A DNA stretch of 64,000 nt from an uncultured Lachnospiraceae bacterium (lineage in GTDB: Bacteria; Bacillota; Clostridia; Lachnospirales; Lachnospiraceae), in the NCBI GenBank assembly GCA_910579615.1, contig CAJTUA010000017.1, positions 45,993 through 109,992 of the forward strand, given 5' to 3'. Below the pieces are notes generated by a model, which did no database searches, had not been told where the DNA came from, and saw only the letters and a program-made list of their open reading frames with translations. The translations under genes were made by a program, and so were the position numbers. Below, piece by piece: positions 34,468 to 43,336 of this stretch (the stretch's first letter is position 1; each line of letters starts with the position of its first letter).

Positions 34468-35043
34468 ATGAAACAATTGATGGAGGATTCTCAAATCATT
34501 GAATTGTACTGGAAGCGCTCGGAGCAGGCCATCTCCGAGAGCGAACAAAAATACGGAAGCTACTGCCGCTGCATTGCGTACCGTATTTTAAATGACAGGG
34601 AGGATGCAGAGGAATGTGTCAACGATACATGGCTGCGCGCGTGGAAGAATATGCCGCCAAATCGCCCGGGACTGCTTTCGGCATTTCTTGCGAAGATTAC
34701 GCGGAATCTTTCCCTGAATCGCTATGAGAAAAGAAATGCCGCAAAGCGCGGAGGCGGGGAAATTGCCGTGGTTTTGGAGGAACTGAAAGAATGTGTGCCG
34801 GCACATGGGGATGTGGAGCAGTCCGTGAACCAAAAGCATCTGACGGCGCTGTTAGAGTGCTTCCTTGGGAAGTTAGACAGGGAGAACCGGAATTTGTTCG
34901 TCCTCCGGTATTGGTATTTATACCCGGTAAAGGAGGCAGCCACCCGGTGCGGGATGGGACAGAGCAAGGCAAAAATGCGCCTGATGCGGATGCGGGAGGA
35001 ATTAAAGGAACTTCTGGCGCAGGAGGGATATTCCGTATACTAG
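34468..35043 (+). CDS. ECF-type RNA polymerase sigma factor, paired with the serpin gene
   Basis: 191 aa; GAGGGGGTGA precedes ATG. Region 2 is seen in YGSYCRCIAYRILNDREDAEECVNDTWLRAWKNMPPNRP (landmarks ILNDREDAEECVND and WLRAWKN), and region 4 in LGKLDRENRNLFVLRYWYLYPVKEAATRCGMGQSKAKMRLMRMR (landmarks FVLRYWYLYPVKEAA and RCGMGQSKAKMRL). It has no extra domain. ECF sigma genes are usually followed by an anti-sigma gene; here the next gene, 79 bp on, encodes a membrane protein whose cytoplasmic N-terminus looks anti-sigma-like and whose outer part is a serpin. Confidence 0.88.
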   Translation: MKQLMEDSQIIELYWKRSEQAISESEQKYGSYCRCIAYRILNDREDAEECVNDTWLRAWKNMPPNRPGLLSAFLAKITRNLSLNRYEKRNAAKRGGGEIAVVLEELKECVPAHGDVEQSVNQKHLTALLECFLGKLDRENRNLFVLRYWYLYPVKEAATRCGMGQSKAKMRLMRMREELKELLAQEGYSVY

Positions 35044-35122
35044 AAGGCTTGGGTTGGAATGCTGCCTGTATGTGGGATGGGAACAGAAGGATACATATCA
35101 AACGGGATTATGGAGGGGAAAT

Positions 35123-36589
35123 ATGAAAGAGAAAGATTTATTGCATGCGATGAATGACATTGACAGCAGCTATATACGGGATGCGGGGGAGCAAAAGCCA
35201 AAGCTTGCGCGGAAACGGTGGATGGTTGCCGGGCTTGCCGCAGCATGTGCCGCGCTCCTTGTGGGAGTCTGGGAATGGCGGTATAAAGGTGCAAAGGCAG
35301 ATAATGAAGGACAAAACGGTGTAATAATCGCACGGGCAAGTTACCCGGAGTGTGTGCCATATCCGGATGAAGAGGAATTCTATGCAGACTCGTCGGAAGG
35401 GGCATGGGAGGAATATAGTGCAATGGTGGAGAAATGGAGCGAGGAGCGGAGAAGCCGCATCACAGCATCGGAGGGCCTTCGGGAAGCGCTGTATCCGTTT
35501 TATGGGGTGACAATGCGGGAATTGCTTGTCAGCGATGAAAATGCCAACCGCACTTACTCGCCGCTAAATTTGTACATGGCGCTTTCGATGTTGGCGGAGC
35601 TGACCGATGGGAACAGCCGCGCGCAGCTTTTGGAACTGCTTTCTGCACCAGACATTGTTACCGTGCGGGAGTGTGCCTCCTCGCTCTGGACGGCGAATTA
35701 TTTCGATGACGGACTGGTGGCCAGTATCCTTGCAAACTCGCTCTGGCTGCGCGAGGGGGTTGTTTTTGTTCCGGAAACAATGCGGACATTGGCAGAGACT
35801 TACCATGCCTCCGCCTTCCAGGGGGAGATGGGTTCCCCAGGGTTTACGCAAATGTTTCGCAGATGGCTCAATGAGCAGACAAAAGGGTTCTTGGAAGAGC
35901 AGACAGAAGGCATAAGGATGGATGCAAGAACCGTTTTGGAGCTTGCAAGCACCATTTATTACAGCGCGCAGTGGCAGAATCGGTTTTTTGCGCAAAATAC
36001 AAAGGAAGATGTCTTCCATAAGGCGGACGGTGATGTTACCTGCGATTTTATGCACCAGGAGAAGATGGGTTTCTGCTATTACGGGGAGAATTTTTCGGCA
36101 ATCCGCTGCGGGCTTCGGATGAGCGGCGATATGTGGCTGTTTCTGCCGGATGAGTCGGTCAATGTGAATGATGTCGTAGAGGGCGGGGAAGCCTTGCAGC
36201 TGATTTGTGAGAGCGGGGCGTGGGAAAACAAGGTTTACACGAACATTAAGCTTGCCCTGCCAAAGTTTGATGTTGTATCGGAAATTGATTTGGTGGAGGG
36301 ATTAAAGGCGATGGGGGTTACCGATGTTTTTGATACGGAAACAGCGGATTTTAGCCCGATGATAGAGAACGCGGATGATATTTATTTAAGCGAGGCAAAG
36401 CATGCATCGCGCATTGCTGTGGATGAAAAGGGCTGCACCGCGGCGGCGTATACCATCATGGCAATAAATGAAACTGCGGCACCGCCGCCGCAGCAGGAGG
36501 TTGCGTTTGTATTGGACCGCCCGTTCCTTTTTGCCATCACCGGGGCAGACGGAACAATTCTGTTTATCGGCGTGGTGGAGGAGCCGTAG
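35123..36589 (+). CDS. Membrane-anchored serpin with anti-sigma-like N-terminus
   Basis: 488 aa from ATG 35123 (GGAGGGG 4-8 nt upstream). Residues 1-30 (MKEKDLLHAMNDIDSSYIRD) resemble the N-termini of clostridial ECF anti-sigma proteins. One membrane helix at 33-52 (WMVAGLAAACAALLVGVW), a linker, then a complete serpin fold from about 115. Serpin landmarks: NRTYSPLNLYMALSMLAELTDG, ASTIYYSAQWQNRF, and the signature VLDRPFLFAITGADGTILFIG. The reactive loop (435-460) has a hinge EKGCTAAAYT, rich in small residues as in inhibitory serpins but with Cys at P14; counting from the hinge puts P1-P1' at Thr451-Ala452. Inhibition or sensing of a protease is inferred. Confidence 0.9.
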   Translation: MKEKDLLHAMNDIDSSYIRDAGEQKPKLARKRWMVAGLAAACAALLVGVWEWRYKGAKADNEGQNGVIIARASYPECVPYPDEEEFYADSSEGAWEEYSAMVEKWSEERRSRITASEGLREALYPFYGVTMRELLVSDENANRTYSPLNLYMALSMLAELTDGNSRAQLLELLSAPDIVTVRECASSLWTANYFDDGLVASILANSLWLREGVVFVPETMRTLAETYHASAFQGEMGSPGFTQMFRRWLNEQTKGFLEEQTEGIRMDARTVLELASTIYYSAQWQNRFFAQNTKEDVFHKADGDVTCDFMHQEKMGFCYYGENFSAIRCGLRMSGDMWLFLPDESVNVNDVVEGGEALQLICESGAWENKVYTNIKLALPKFDVVSEIDLVEGLKAMGVTDVFDTETADFSPMIENADDIYLSEAKHASRIAVDEKGCTAAAYTIMAINETAAPPPQQEVAFVLDRPFLFAITGADGTILFIGVVEEP

Positions 36590-36607
36590 GTGAAATAAAC
36601 AGTTCCT

Positions 36608-36662
36608 GATGCCCCGTCTGACCAGGCGCGAATGCAGTTTCTGGTCGGATGGGGCATCGGTT
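36608..36662 (+). terminator. Terminator-like hairpin after the serpin gene
   Basis: An 18-bp helix, GATGCCCCGTCTGACCAG (36608-36625) with 36641-36658, completely paired with two G-T wobbles. The tail GGTTTGTC is only weakly U-rich. Confidence 0.65.
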
Positions 36663-36681
36663 TGTCAAAATACAAAAAACA

Positions 36682-36711
36682 TGGACATCCGTAGTGCTTT
36701 TATGCTATGAT
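36682..36711 (+). promoter_or_regulatory. Promoter of glgB
   Basis: TGGACA (36682-36687), 18-bp spacer, extended -10 TGcTATGAT ending at 36711. Confidence 0.65.
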
Positions 36712-36741
36712 GTAAGAAAAAAACGAAGGAGGGGGCTTTTT

Positions 36742-38535
36742 ATGAACATGTATGAATTTTATGTGGGGCAGGTTTTTGATGCGTATGAATATCTTGGTGC
36801 CCATGTTTCGGAAGCAGGGACGATGTTTCGCACCTTTGCACCGGGGGCAAAGGGGATATGTGTGCTGCATAAGGGCAGGGAAATTCCGATGCAGCGCGTT
36901 TATGATGGCAATTTCTATGAGCTTTTCTTAGCCGACGCGGCGGAGGGGGATTTGTATGAATACCGGATTTATACGCAGAATGGGGGCTATACAGACCATT
37001 GCGACCCATATGGCTTTGGCATGGAAGTAAGACCGGAGCATAAATCGGTTATCCGGAATCTATATCAATATGAATTTCAGGACGCGGAATGGCTGGCGCA
37101 GCGCACGAACTGCCTGGACAGGCCTTTGAATATTTATGAGCTGCACATGGGTTCATGGCGCAGGAAGGAAGACGGGGAATGGTACCACTACGACGAGTTG
37201 GCGGAACCGCTGATTGCCTATTTAAAGGAGAGCGGATATAATTATGTGGAGCTTCTGCCAATCAGCGAGCATCCCTGCGACGAGAGCTGGGGATATCAGA
37301 ATACGGGATTTTTTGCGCCTACGAGCCGCTACGGCAGTGCAAAGGAGCTGATGCACTTTATTGATTTGCTCCACCAAAATGGTATCGGGGTGATTGTAGA
37401 TTTTGTGCTGGTGCATTTTGCGGTGGATGCCTATGCCCTGGCGCATTATGACGGGACAGCCCTGTATGAATACCCGCATCATGACGTGGGGGTCAGCGAG
37501 TGGGGGAGCTATAATTTTATGCATTCCCGCGGCGAAGTGCGCAGCTTTTTACAGTCGTGCGCCAATTATTGGCTCAGGGAGTTTCATTTTGACGGAATCC
37601 GCATGGATGCCATCAGCCGTATCATTTACTGGCAGGGGGAGGAGCGGCGCGGCGAGAATAAAAATGCGATTGATTTCCTGCGGGTGATGAACGGGGGGCT
37701 AAAGGTGAGGAATCCGGGATGTATGCTGATTGCGGAGGATTCCACGAATTATCCGGGGGTGACAAAGGAGGTTTCCCGCGGGGGGCTTGGTTTTGATTAT
37801 AAATGGGATTTGGGGTGGATGCACGATACATTGGAGTATTTTCAATCCCTGCCGGAGCAGAGGATGGAGCGCTACCACAAGCTGACGTTTTCCATGATGT
37901 ATTACTGGAACGAGTGCTATCTGCTCCCGCTCTCGCACGATGAGGTGGTGCACGGGAAGGCAACGATTTTGCAGAAAATGAGCGGGGAGTATGAGATGAA
38001 ATTCCCGCAGGGGCGGGCGCTGTACATGTACATGATGATGCATCCGGGTAAGAAGCTGAACTTTATGGGGAATGAAATCGGGCAGCTGCGCGAGTGGGAT
38101 GAAAGGAGGCAGCAGGACTGGGAGCTGCGCAAATATCCGGTGCACGATTCCTTTTATCACTATATGGCAAAGCTAAATGAGATTTACCTAAAGCACCCGG
38201 CACTTTCTGCAAGAGACTATGCGGAGGACGGTTTTTTGTGGCTTGACTGCCATCAGGAGAGCCGGTGCCTTTATGCAATTTTAAGGCGCGGCGAGGGGGA
38301 GATGGTCGCGGCGGTGTTTAATTTCGGGGGCGAGAAGCAGTGCGGCTATGCGGTGGAGATACCGGGGATGAAGGGTTTTGCGGTGGAGCTATATTCGGAT
38401 TGGGAGTGCTATAGCGGGAAAACGGCGGAAGATGTGGAGGTTTGCAGGGTGGAAGATGGGAGGCTGGTTTGTGATTTGGCGGCGTTTTCAGGGGTGCTGC
38501 TTTTGGTTGAAACAAAGGAGGAGATAGAGGGATAG
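36742..38535 (+). CDS. glgB: 1,4-alpha-glucan branching enzyme
   Basis: Makes alpha-1,6 branches in glycogen. 597 aa from ATG 36742 (GAAGGAGGG upstream). An N-terminal CBM48 domain (residues 10-110, YLGAHVSEAGTMFRTFAPGAKG, landmark FRTFAPGA) precedes the GH13 barrel. GH13 signatures: NYVELLPISEHPCDESWGYQ, catalytic Asp in FDGIRMDAISR, acid/base Glu in MLIAEDSTNYPGVT, third Asp in LLPLSHDEVVHGK. The C-terminal beta domain closes at LLLVETKEE. It stands alone: no glgA, glgC or glgP is adjacent, so glycogen synthesis must be encoded elsewhere. Confidence 0.93.
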   Translation: MNMYEFYVGQVFDAYEYLGAHVSEAGTMFRTFAPGAKGICVLHKGREIPMQRVYDGNFYELFLADAAEGDLYEYRIYTQNGGYTDHCDPYGFGMEVRPEHKSVIRNLYQYEFQDAEWLAQRTNCLDRPLNIYELHMGSWRRKEDGEWYHYDELAEPLIAYLKESGYNYVELLPISEHPCDESWGYQNTGFFAPTSRYGSAKELMHFIDLLHQNGIGVIVDFVLVHFAVDAYALAHYDGTALYEYPHHDVGVSEWGSYNFMHSRGEVRSFLQSCANYWLREFHFDGIRMDAISRIIYWQGEERRGENKNAIDFLRVMNGGLKVRNPGCMLIAEDSTNYPGVTKEVSRGGLGFDYKWDLGWMHDTLEYFQSLPEQRMERYHKLTFSMMYYWNECYLLPLSHDEVVHGKATILQKMSGEYEMKFPQGRALYMYMMMHPGKKLNFMGNEIGQLREWDERRQQDWELRKYPVHDSFYHYMAKLNEIYLKHPALSARDYAEDGFLWLDCHQESRCLYAILRRGEGEMVAAVFNFGGEKQCGYAVEIPGMKGFAVELYSDWECYSGKTAEDVEVCRVEDGRLVCDLAAFSGVLLLVETKEEIEG

Positions 38536-38553
38536 AAAGAGAGGAAAAGATGT

Positions 38554-38609
38554 GGAACCCGGAAATGTTGGATTTGTCGGCGGTTCCGGGTTCCGTATCT
38601 TAGTTTTTT
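38554..38609 (+). terminator. Terminator of glgB
   Basis: GGAACCCGGAA (38554-38564) pairs perfectly with TTCCGGGTTCC (38584-38594); GTATCTTAGTTTTTT follows. Confidence 0.75.
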
Positions 38610-38744
38610 CTGTCGTTTCTGGAAGCATCAATCTCGGCATTATAAGGGGTTTTTGGAAGTGGCGATTCCTAAACGTTCAAAGACTTGGGCAGCTTCGTCC
38701 TTTAATGAGTCTTCTACGCGGACTTGCAATAGTGAAGTAGCCAT
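38600..38744 (-). pseudogene. RelB/DinJ-family antitoxin remnant, internally deleted and frameshifted
   Basis: On the reverse strand AGGAGG stands 6 nt before ATG 38744. The first 27 codons read MATSLLQVRVEDSLKDEAAQ then VFERLGI, the ribbon-helix-helix start of DinJ antitoxins. The frame then stops at 38640. In the +1 frame the C-terminal DinJ-like end is still visible (TPYNAEIDASRNDRKN, stop at 38600), so the centre, normally carrying DMSTAIRMF and the following helix, has been lost together with the frame. No YafQ/RelE toxin gene is adjacent. The intact ribosome site suggests recent decay. Confidence 0.75.
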
Positions 38745-38806
38745 GATAATCCTCCTTTCTGTTTGTAAGACAATTATATTTCATTGTACCAGAAAAACTT
38801 TATAAA

Positions 38807-39376
38807 CTATTCTTTTTCATAAGCCCAATACAAAAAAGGAACGCCACCCTTCCATTTACTTTCCGGAACAGTTTCAAGCCTGTTTATATATATATAAATA
38901 ATACTGGGTTTATCTAAAAGTTCATCATATTCCTCATCGCTCAGCTCTTCTTTCATAGCAAATTTAGGCTGTTCTCCACAGAATGTCAGATGATAGAACC
39001 CCGGTTCTACTACAATTTGCTGCTCTTTTGGACAGTTATTTTGCCAGTCCATCAAATCATACAAATCAGCTACATTTATTTCATTTCCAAGGACTTCAAT
39101 GAAAAGGCGCAAATGTGCAGGATATTTTTCTGCGATTTCATCGTCTGGATATCCGCTGCGGAATCGAAGTTCATATTCTTCGGAGTCACACCCTGTGCAT
39201 ATTGCTACAATATCCCCTTTCCTGATGTGGTCGCCAACCTTTTGGGCACCCCAATACTCTTTGTTCAAAAAATCTTCCCCGATAGGAATATCTTTCACAG
39301 TGCCTTCTGAATAAAAAATAATTCCCATTCCTGTTGGTGATAATATCATATCTTTGTTGATGTTTTCCCATTTCAT
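38807..39376 (-). CDS. Hypothetical soluble protein, 189 aa
   Basis: Start at ATG 39376, with GGAGG 7 nt upstream. The sequence is acidic and aromatic (MKWENINKDMILSPTGMG at the N-terminus, VPFLYWAYEKE at the C-terminus), with no signal peptide or membrane helix. The style, an acidic lone protein among broken genes, recalls immunity proteins of polymorphic toxins, but no family was recognised and no toxin is adjacent. It lies between two pseudogenes on the same strand, in a patch of lower GC. Confidence 0.6.
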   Translation of the reverse strand: MKWENINKDMILSPTGMGIIFYSEGTVKDIPIGEDFLNKEYWGAQKVGDHIRKGDIVAICTGCDSEEYELRFRSGYPDDEIAEKYPAHLRLFIEVLGNEINVADLYDLMDWQNNCPKEQQIVVEPGFYHLTFCGEQPKFAMKEELSDEEYDELLDKPSIIYIYINRLETVPESKWKGGVPFLYWAYEKE

Positions 39377-39403
39377 AAGCAATCCTCCGCAAATTGGCAA
39401 ATG

Positions 39404-40323
39404 TCAGTTTGTTACCCCCACCGCACGTTCCAACATCGTTTGCACCTTGTGCATATCACCGCCATCAATTCGTACATTCTTCCCTTTGAATGCAAAACCA
39501 TATTCCCGGATATGTTCCTTTGGTATTCCTTTCGCCACGAATGCAGACGCATAATTTTTTTCGTTTATCTGTATCAGTGCTGCCCGCACCGTCTCCTGCA
39601 AATCCCTTTCGCTCTTTGGATTGTGTACTTTGAATTCCATAATAATTACAGGGGTATTTTCTCCCCTTACTCCTTTTGGTTCCAACATAACATCATAACG
39701 TCCGAACCCGCTTTCTCTGTTGGAAGTAATAATATATCGGTCAGATAAATCGGCAATCAGCCCAAGGACAAACCCGTGATAAAAACACTCTGGTTCTGCT
39801 TTATCCGAAGGTTTTTTCCCGGTATCAAAGTGACGGAAGGTAACCATGGTGATTTCATTGATATAGTGGTTCATTGCAAAAAGGTCGTCCCTTAACAATG
39901 CTTTTGTAAAATCATTGCATGAGGCATCGGAGTAATCCCGGAACCAGCCTTCCAGCATTTTCCGGAACATGGATGCCACTTCTTTGTTGGTAAGCTTTAA
40001 ATCATATTTTTTTCTCCGGTTTCCATATCCATCTGGTGGTGCTCTGCCTTTAAATACCCGCTTGCAAACAATAAGCTCCAGATTGCATTTTCTTTATAAT
40101 CGAGTTGTTGGAAAACAATCTGTTCATCCATATTTACGTGAATTGCATTTCCTTTCAGCAAGTCCTCCGTTGCAAGCTTGATAGACCACGGGTTATAGAT
40201 ATCTGTTTTGCTCCCGAAAGTAAACCCATCATACCAGTTGAAGCTCCCTCCCTTCCCGTAAGGTTGGTATGATATATCCATGGTGCATAATAATGCAATT
40301 CCCTTCACGAATAATTTTACCAT
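39404..40323 (-). pseudogene. Broken DUF1703-type AAA-ATPase/PD-(D/E)XK nuclease gene
   Basis: Two reading frames are needed. The distal part (39404-39979) has the nuclease core FGRYDVMLEP and IIMEFKV and is strongly similar to the protein at 2-496. The proximal part (39997-40323) has WYDGFTFG, IYNPWSI and MDEQIVFQQLDYKENAIWSLLFASGYL. The frames join at an A7 run near 40007-40013, where one extra A would restore KKYDLKLTNKEVASMF. In addition, residues normally between YNPWSI and EDLLKGN are missing, and the N-terminal ATPase domain is gone. So even without the frameshift the gene would not be whole. Confidence 0.85.
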
Positions 40324-40580
40324 CGGCGGCTATTTTCGTCAACGCCGACTTTTTAGATGGCATATGGAAACTCGAATTCCGGATAAACATTATGCAGGCA
40401 GGAAAGCGGATTGTAAAAATTACAAAAAATCACATTCCTGGAACGTCGCCGGTTGACAAATCCATTCCAAACGATTATGATAACTATAGTTTTTTGCAGG
40501 CTAAGAAGCAGCGGGGAAAACGTTCCCGCTGTTTTGGTGTGTTGATGGAAAAGGGCAGGACAGATTTGGAGGACATAACA

Positions 40581-42173
40581 GTGCAGGATTATTCGGAAGA
40601 AATAAAGAAAAGAAGGACATTTGCAATTATCTCCCACCCGGATGCGGGGAAGACGACCCTGACGGAAAAGCTTTTGCTTTACGGGGGCGCGATTAACCTT
40701 GCCGGTTCGGTCAAGGGAAAAAAGACCGCAAAACACGCGGTTTCGGACTGGATGGAGATTGAGAAGGAGCGCGGGATTTCGGTTACTTCGTCCGTGATGC
40801 AGTTTAATTATGATGGATACTGCATCAATATCCTGGATACGCCGGGGCATCAGGATTTCTCGGAGGACACGTACCGCACGCTGATGGCGGCGGATTCCGC
40901 GGTCATGGTGATTGACGGGTCAAAGGGTGTTGAGGCGCAGACCATCAAGCTGTTTAAAGTCTGTGTGATGCGCCATATTCCGATTTTTACGTTTATCAAT
41001 AAGATGGACCGCGAGGCGAAGGATACCTTTGAGCTGCTTGACGATATTGAGACGGTGCTTGGCATTGCAACCTGTCCGGTGAACTGGCCGATTGGTTCGG
41101 GCAAGCGCTTCCAGGGGGTATATGACCGCAATACCCGGATGATTTCGCGTTTCACCGCGGCGAACAACGGGATGAAGGAAGTGGACTGCATCGAGGTGAC
41201 AATCGGGGATGCAAAGACCAATGAAATCATTGGGAAAGAAGCGCACGATAAGCTTTCGGAGGAAATTGAGCTTCTTGACGGGGCGGCGCAGGAATTTGAC
41301 CTTGGATTGGTGCGCGCGGGTGAGCTGACCCCGGTATTTTTTGGCTCGGCGCTGACCAACTTCGGCGTGGAAACCTTTTTGAAGCATTTCCTTGCGATGA
41401 CGACAACGCCGCTGCCGCGCGTATCGGATGCCGGGGCGATTGACCCGGTTGCCAACGATTTTTCGGCGTTTGTGTTTAAGATTCAGGCAAATATGAACAA
41501 GGCGCACCGCGACCGCATTGCATTTATGCGCATCTGCTCGGGGAAATTTGATGCCGAGGAGGAGGTTTACCATGTGCAGGGCGGCAGGAAGCTGCGCCTT
41601 TCACAGCCGCAGCAGCTGATGGCGCAGGAGCGCAAAATTCTCGATGAGGCGTATGCGGGCGATATCATCGGCGTGTTTGACCCTGGGATTTTCTCGATTG
41701 GCGATACGTTGTGTATGCCGGGGCAGAAATTTGCCTACGAGGGCATCCCGACCTTTGCGCCGGAGCATTTCGCAAAAATCCGGCAGGTGGATACGATGAA
41801 GCGCAAGCAGTTTGTCAAGGGTGTGACGCAGATAGCGCAGGAGGGCGCAATCCAGATTTTCCAGGAGTTTAACACGGGTATGGAGGAAATCATCGTCGGC
41901 GTGGTCGGCGTGCTCCAATTTGATGTATTAAAATTCCGTCTTGAGTCAGAATATAATGTGGAGATTCGGCTTGACCCGCTGCCATACGAGCATATCCGTT
42001 GGATTGAGAATAAGGATGAGGTGGATGTGGCAGGGCTTTCGGTTACTTCGGACACAAAGCGCGTGAAGGATATGAAGGACAACCCGCTTTTGCTTTTTGT
42101 ACATGCGTGGAGCATTGGAACGGTGCAGGAGCGCAATAAGGGCTTAAAACTGGCGGAGTTTTCGAGGAATTAG
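40581..42173 (+). CDS. prfC: Peptide chain release factor 3 (RF3)
   Basis: A GTPase that recycles RF1/RF2 from the ribosome. I choose GTG 40581: GGAGG at 40568-40572 lies 8 nt upstream and the 530 aa product matches the family; ATG 40545 lacks a site, and the open frame reaching further upstream (to 40269) overlaps the pseudogene. G motifs: G1 SHPDAGKTTL, G2 region RGISVTSSVM, G3 DTPGHQDFSEDT, G4 FINKMDREAKD, G5 within GSGKRF region. The C-terminal beta-barrel and EF-G-like domains (MNKAHRDRIAFMRICSGKF; FQEFNTGMEEIIVGVVG) are typical. Confidence 0.95.
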   Translation: MQDYSEEIKKRRTFAIISHPDAGKTTLTEKLLLYGGAINLAGSVKGKKTAKHAVSDWMEIEKERGISVTSSVMQFNYDGYCINILDTPGHQDFSEDTYRTLMAADSAVMVIDGSKGVEAQTIKLFKVCVMRHIPIFTFINKMDREAKDTFELLDDIETVLGIATCPVNWPIGSGKRFQGVYDRNTRMISRFTAANNGMKEVDCIEVTIGDAKTNEIIGKEAHDKLSEEIELLDGAAQEFDLGLVRAGELTPVFFGSALTNFGVETFLKHFLAMTTTPLPRVSDAGAIDPVANDFSAFVFKIQANMNKAHRDRIAFMRICSGKFDAEEEVYHVQGGRKLRLSQPQQLMAQERKILDEAYAGDIIGVFDPGIFSIGDTLCMPGQKFAYEGIPTFAPEHFAKIRQVDTMKRKQFVKGVTQIAQEGAIQIFQEFNTGMEEIIVGVVGVLQFDVLKFRLESEYNVEIRLDPLPYEHIRWIENKDEVDVAGLSVTSDTKRVKDMKDNPLLLFVHAWSIGTVQERNKGLKLAEFSRN

Positions 42174-42298
42174 CAGGAAGGGGCGGGAGTTTTCAGGAAG
42201 TTTTTGGGGATACCCTTCCAAAAAGGCGGGTGCAATGGCTGCTTTGCACAGGTGATATAACGGGCAAGAGGCTGTGGAAGTGATAAGGAGGCGCAAAA

Positions 42299-43279
42299 AT
42301 GGGGATTGATGTGATTATTCCGGTGTATAAGCCGGACAAAAAATTTGAGAAGCTGTTTGCGGCGCTTTTGGGGCAGACGTTAAAACCTGACCGGATTATT
42401 CTGATGAATACCGAGGCGGAAGGTTTTATGTGCGCGGATATTGCGAAGCGTTTGGAGCGCCTGATGAAAAGGCGGAGGGTGTATGGGAGAAAGCAGATTG
42501 AGGTTTGCGTGGTTCCGGTGAAAAAGGAGGAATTTGACCACGGCGGCACGCGGAAAAAGGCGGTGCAGCTCAGCGGTGCGGACTATTTTGTGATGATGAC
42601 GCAGGATGCGGTTCCGGCGGATGATTACCTGCTTGAGCGCCTGATTTTAGCGGTCAAGCAGGAGGGCTGCGCGCTTTCTTATGCCAGGCAGTGCGCTCCG
42701 CTTCATGGCACGGTTGTGGAGCAGTACACGCGGATGTTTAATTATCCGAATGCCAGCTGTGTAAAGACGAAGGCGGATTTGAAACGTCTTGGCATCAAGA
42801 CTTATTTTTGCTCGGATGTTTGTGCGGCGTATAAGCGTTCTGCTTACGATACGGTGGGGGGATTTGTGGAGCGGACGATTTTTAACGAGGATGCCATTAT
42901 CGCATCGCGTTTTATTGATGCGGGCTACAGCATTGCCTATGTGGCGGAGGCGAAGGTCTACCATTCGCACAATTATTCGCTTGCCGAGCAGTTTAAGCGC
43001 AATTTTGATTTGGGTGTGTCACATGCGCAGTACCGGGAGATTTTCGCGCGCGTGCCGGCGGAGGGCGAGGGGATGCGGCTTGTGAAAAATACGTTTTTTT
43101 ATCTGGTCGGGCAGAAGCGCTATCTTGATGTGCTTGACCTGATGTTCCAGAGCGGGGCGAAGTTTTTGGGGTACCAGCTTGGCAGACGGTATTATGTTAT
43201 GCCAAAGAAACTGCTGCTTACCTGTTCGTCAAACGCGGGATATTTTGAGCCGAAAGGACAGATTTATAAAGCGGAATGA
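42299..43279 (+). CDS. Glycosyltransferase family 2 (rhamnosyltransferase-like)
   Basis: 326 aa, AAGGAGG before ATG. GT-A fold: N-terminal VIIPVYKPDKKFEKL, metal/nucleotide region FVMMTQDAVPADD (a TQD in place of the classic DxD), and the acceptor-side motif FNEDAIIASRFIDAGYSIAYVAEA with the catalytic ED. This matches RfbF/RgpA-type rhamnosyltransferases that build cell-wall rhamnan. A histidine-rich HSHNYS motif near residue 225 is also typical. It is followed 57 bp later by a second GT2 gene, probably the same operon. Confidence 0.85.
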   Translation: MGIDVIIPVYKPDKKFEKLFAALLGQTLKPDRIILMNTEAEGFMCADIAKRLERLMKRRRVYGRKQIEVCVVPVKKEEFDHGGTRKKAVQLSGADYFVMMTQDAVPADDYLLERLILAVKQEGCALSYARQCAPLHGTVVEQYTRMFNYPNASCVKTKADLKRLGIKTYFCSDVCAAYKRSAYDTVGGFVERTIFNEDAIIASRFIDAGYSIAYVAEAKVYHSHNYSLAEQFKRNFDLGVSHAQYREIFARVPAEGEGMRLVKNTFFYLVGQKRYLDVLDLMFQSGAKFLGYQLGRRYYVMPKKLLLTCSSNAGYFEPKGQIYKAE

Positions 43280-43336
43280 ACCGGGAGGTTTGTGCAGGGT
43301 TGTGCCGGGGGAGGAAGAAACCGAAGGAGGTGGCAG

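Noticed and set aside
40269..40580. N-terminal extension of RF3 of up to 104 residues
   Set aside because: Runs antisense into the DUF1703 remnant, lacks a ribosome site, and RF3 proteins begin near the EIKKRRTFAIISH segment.
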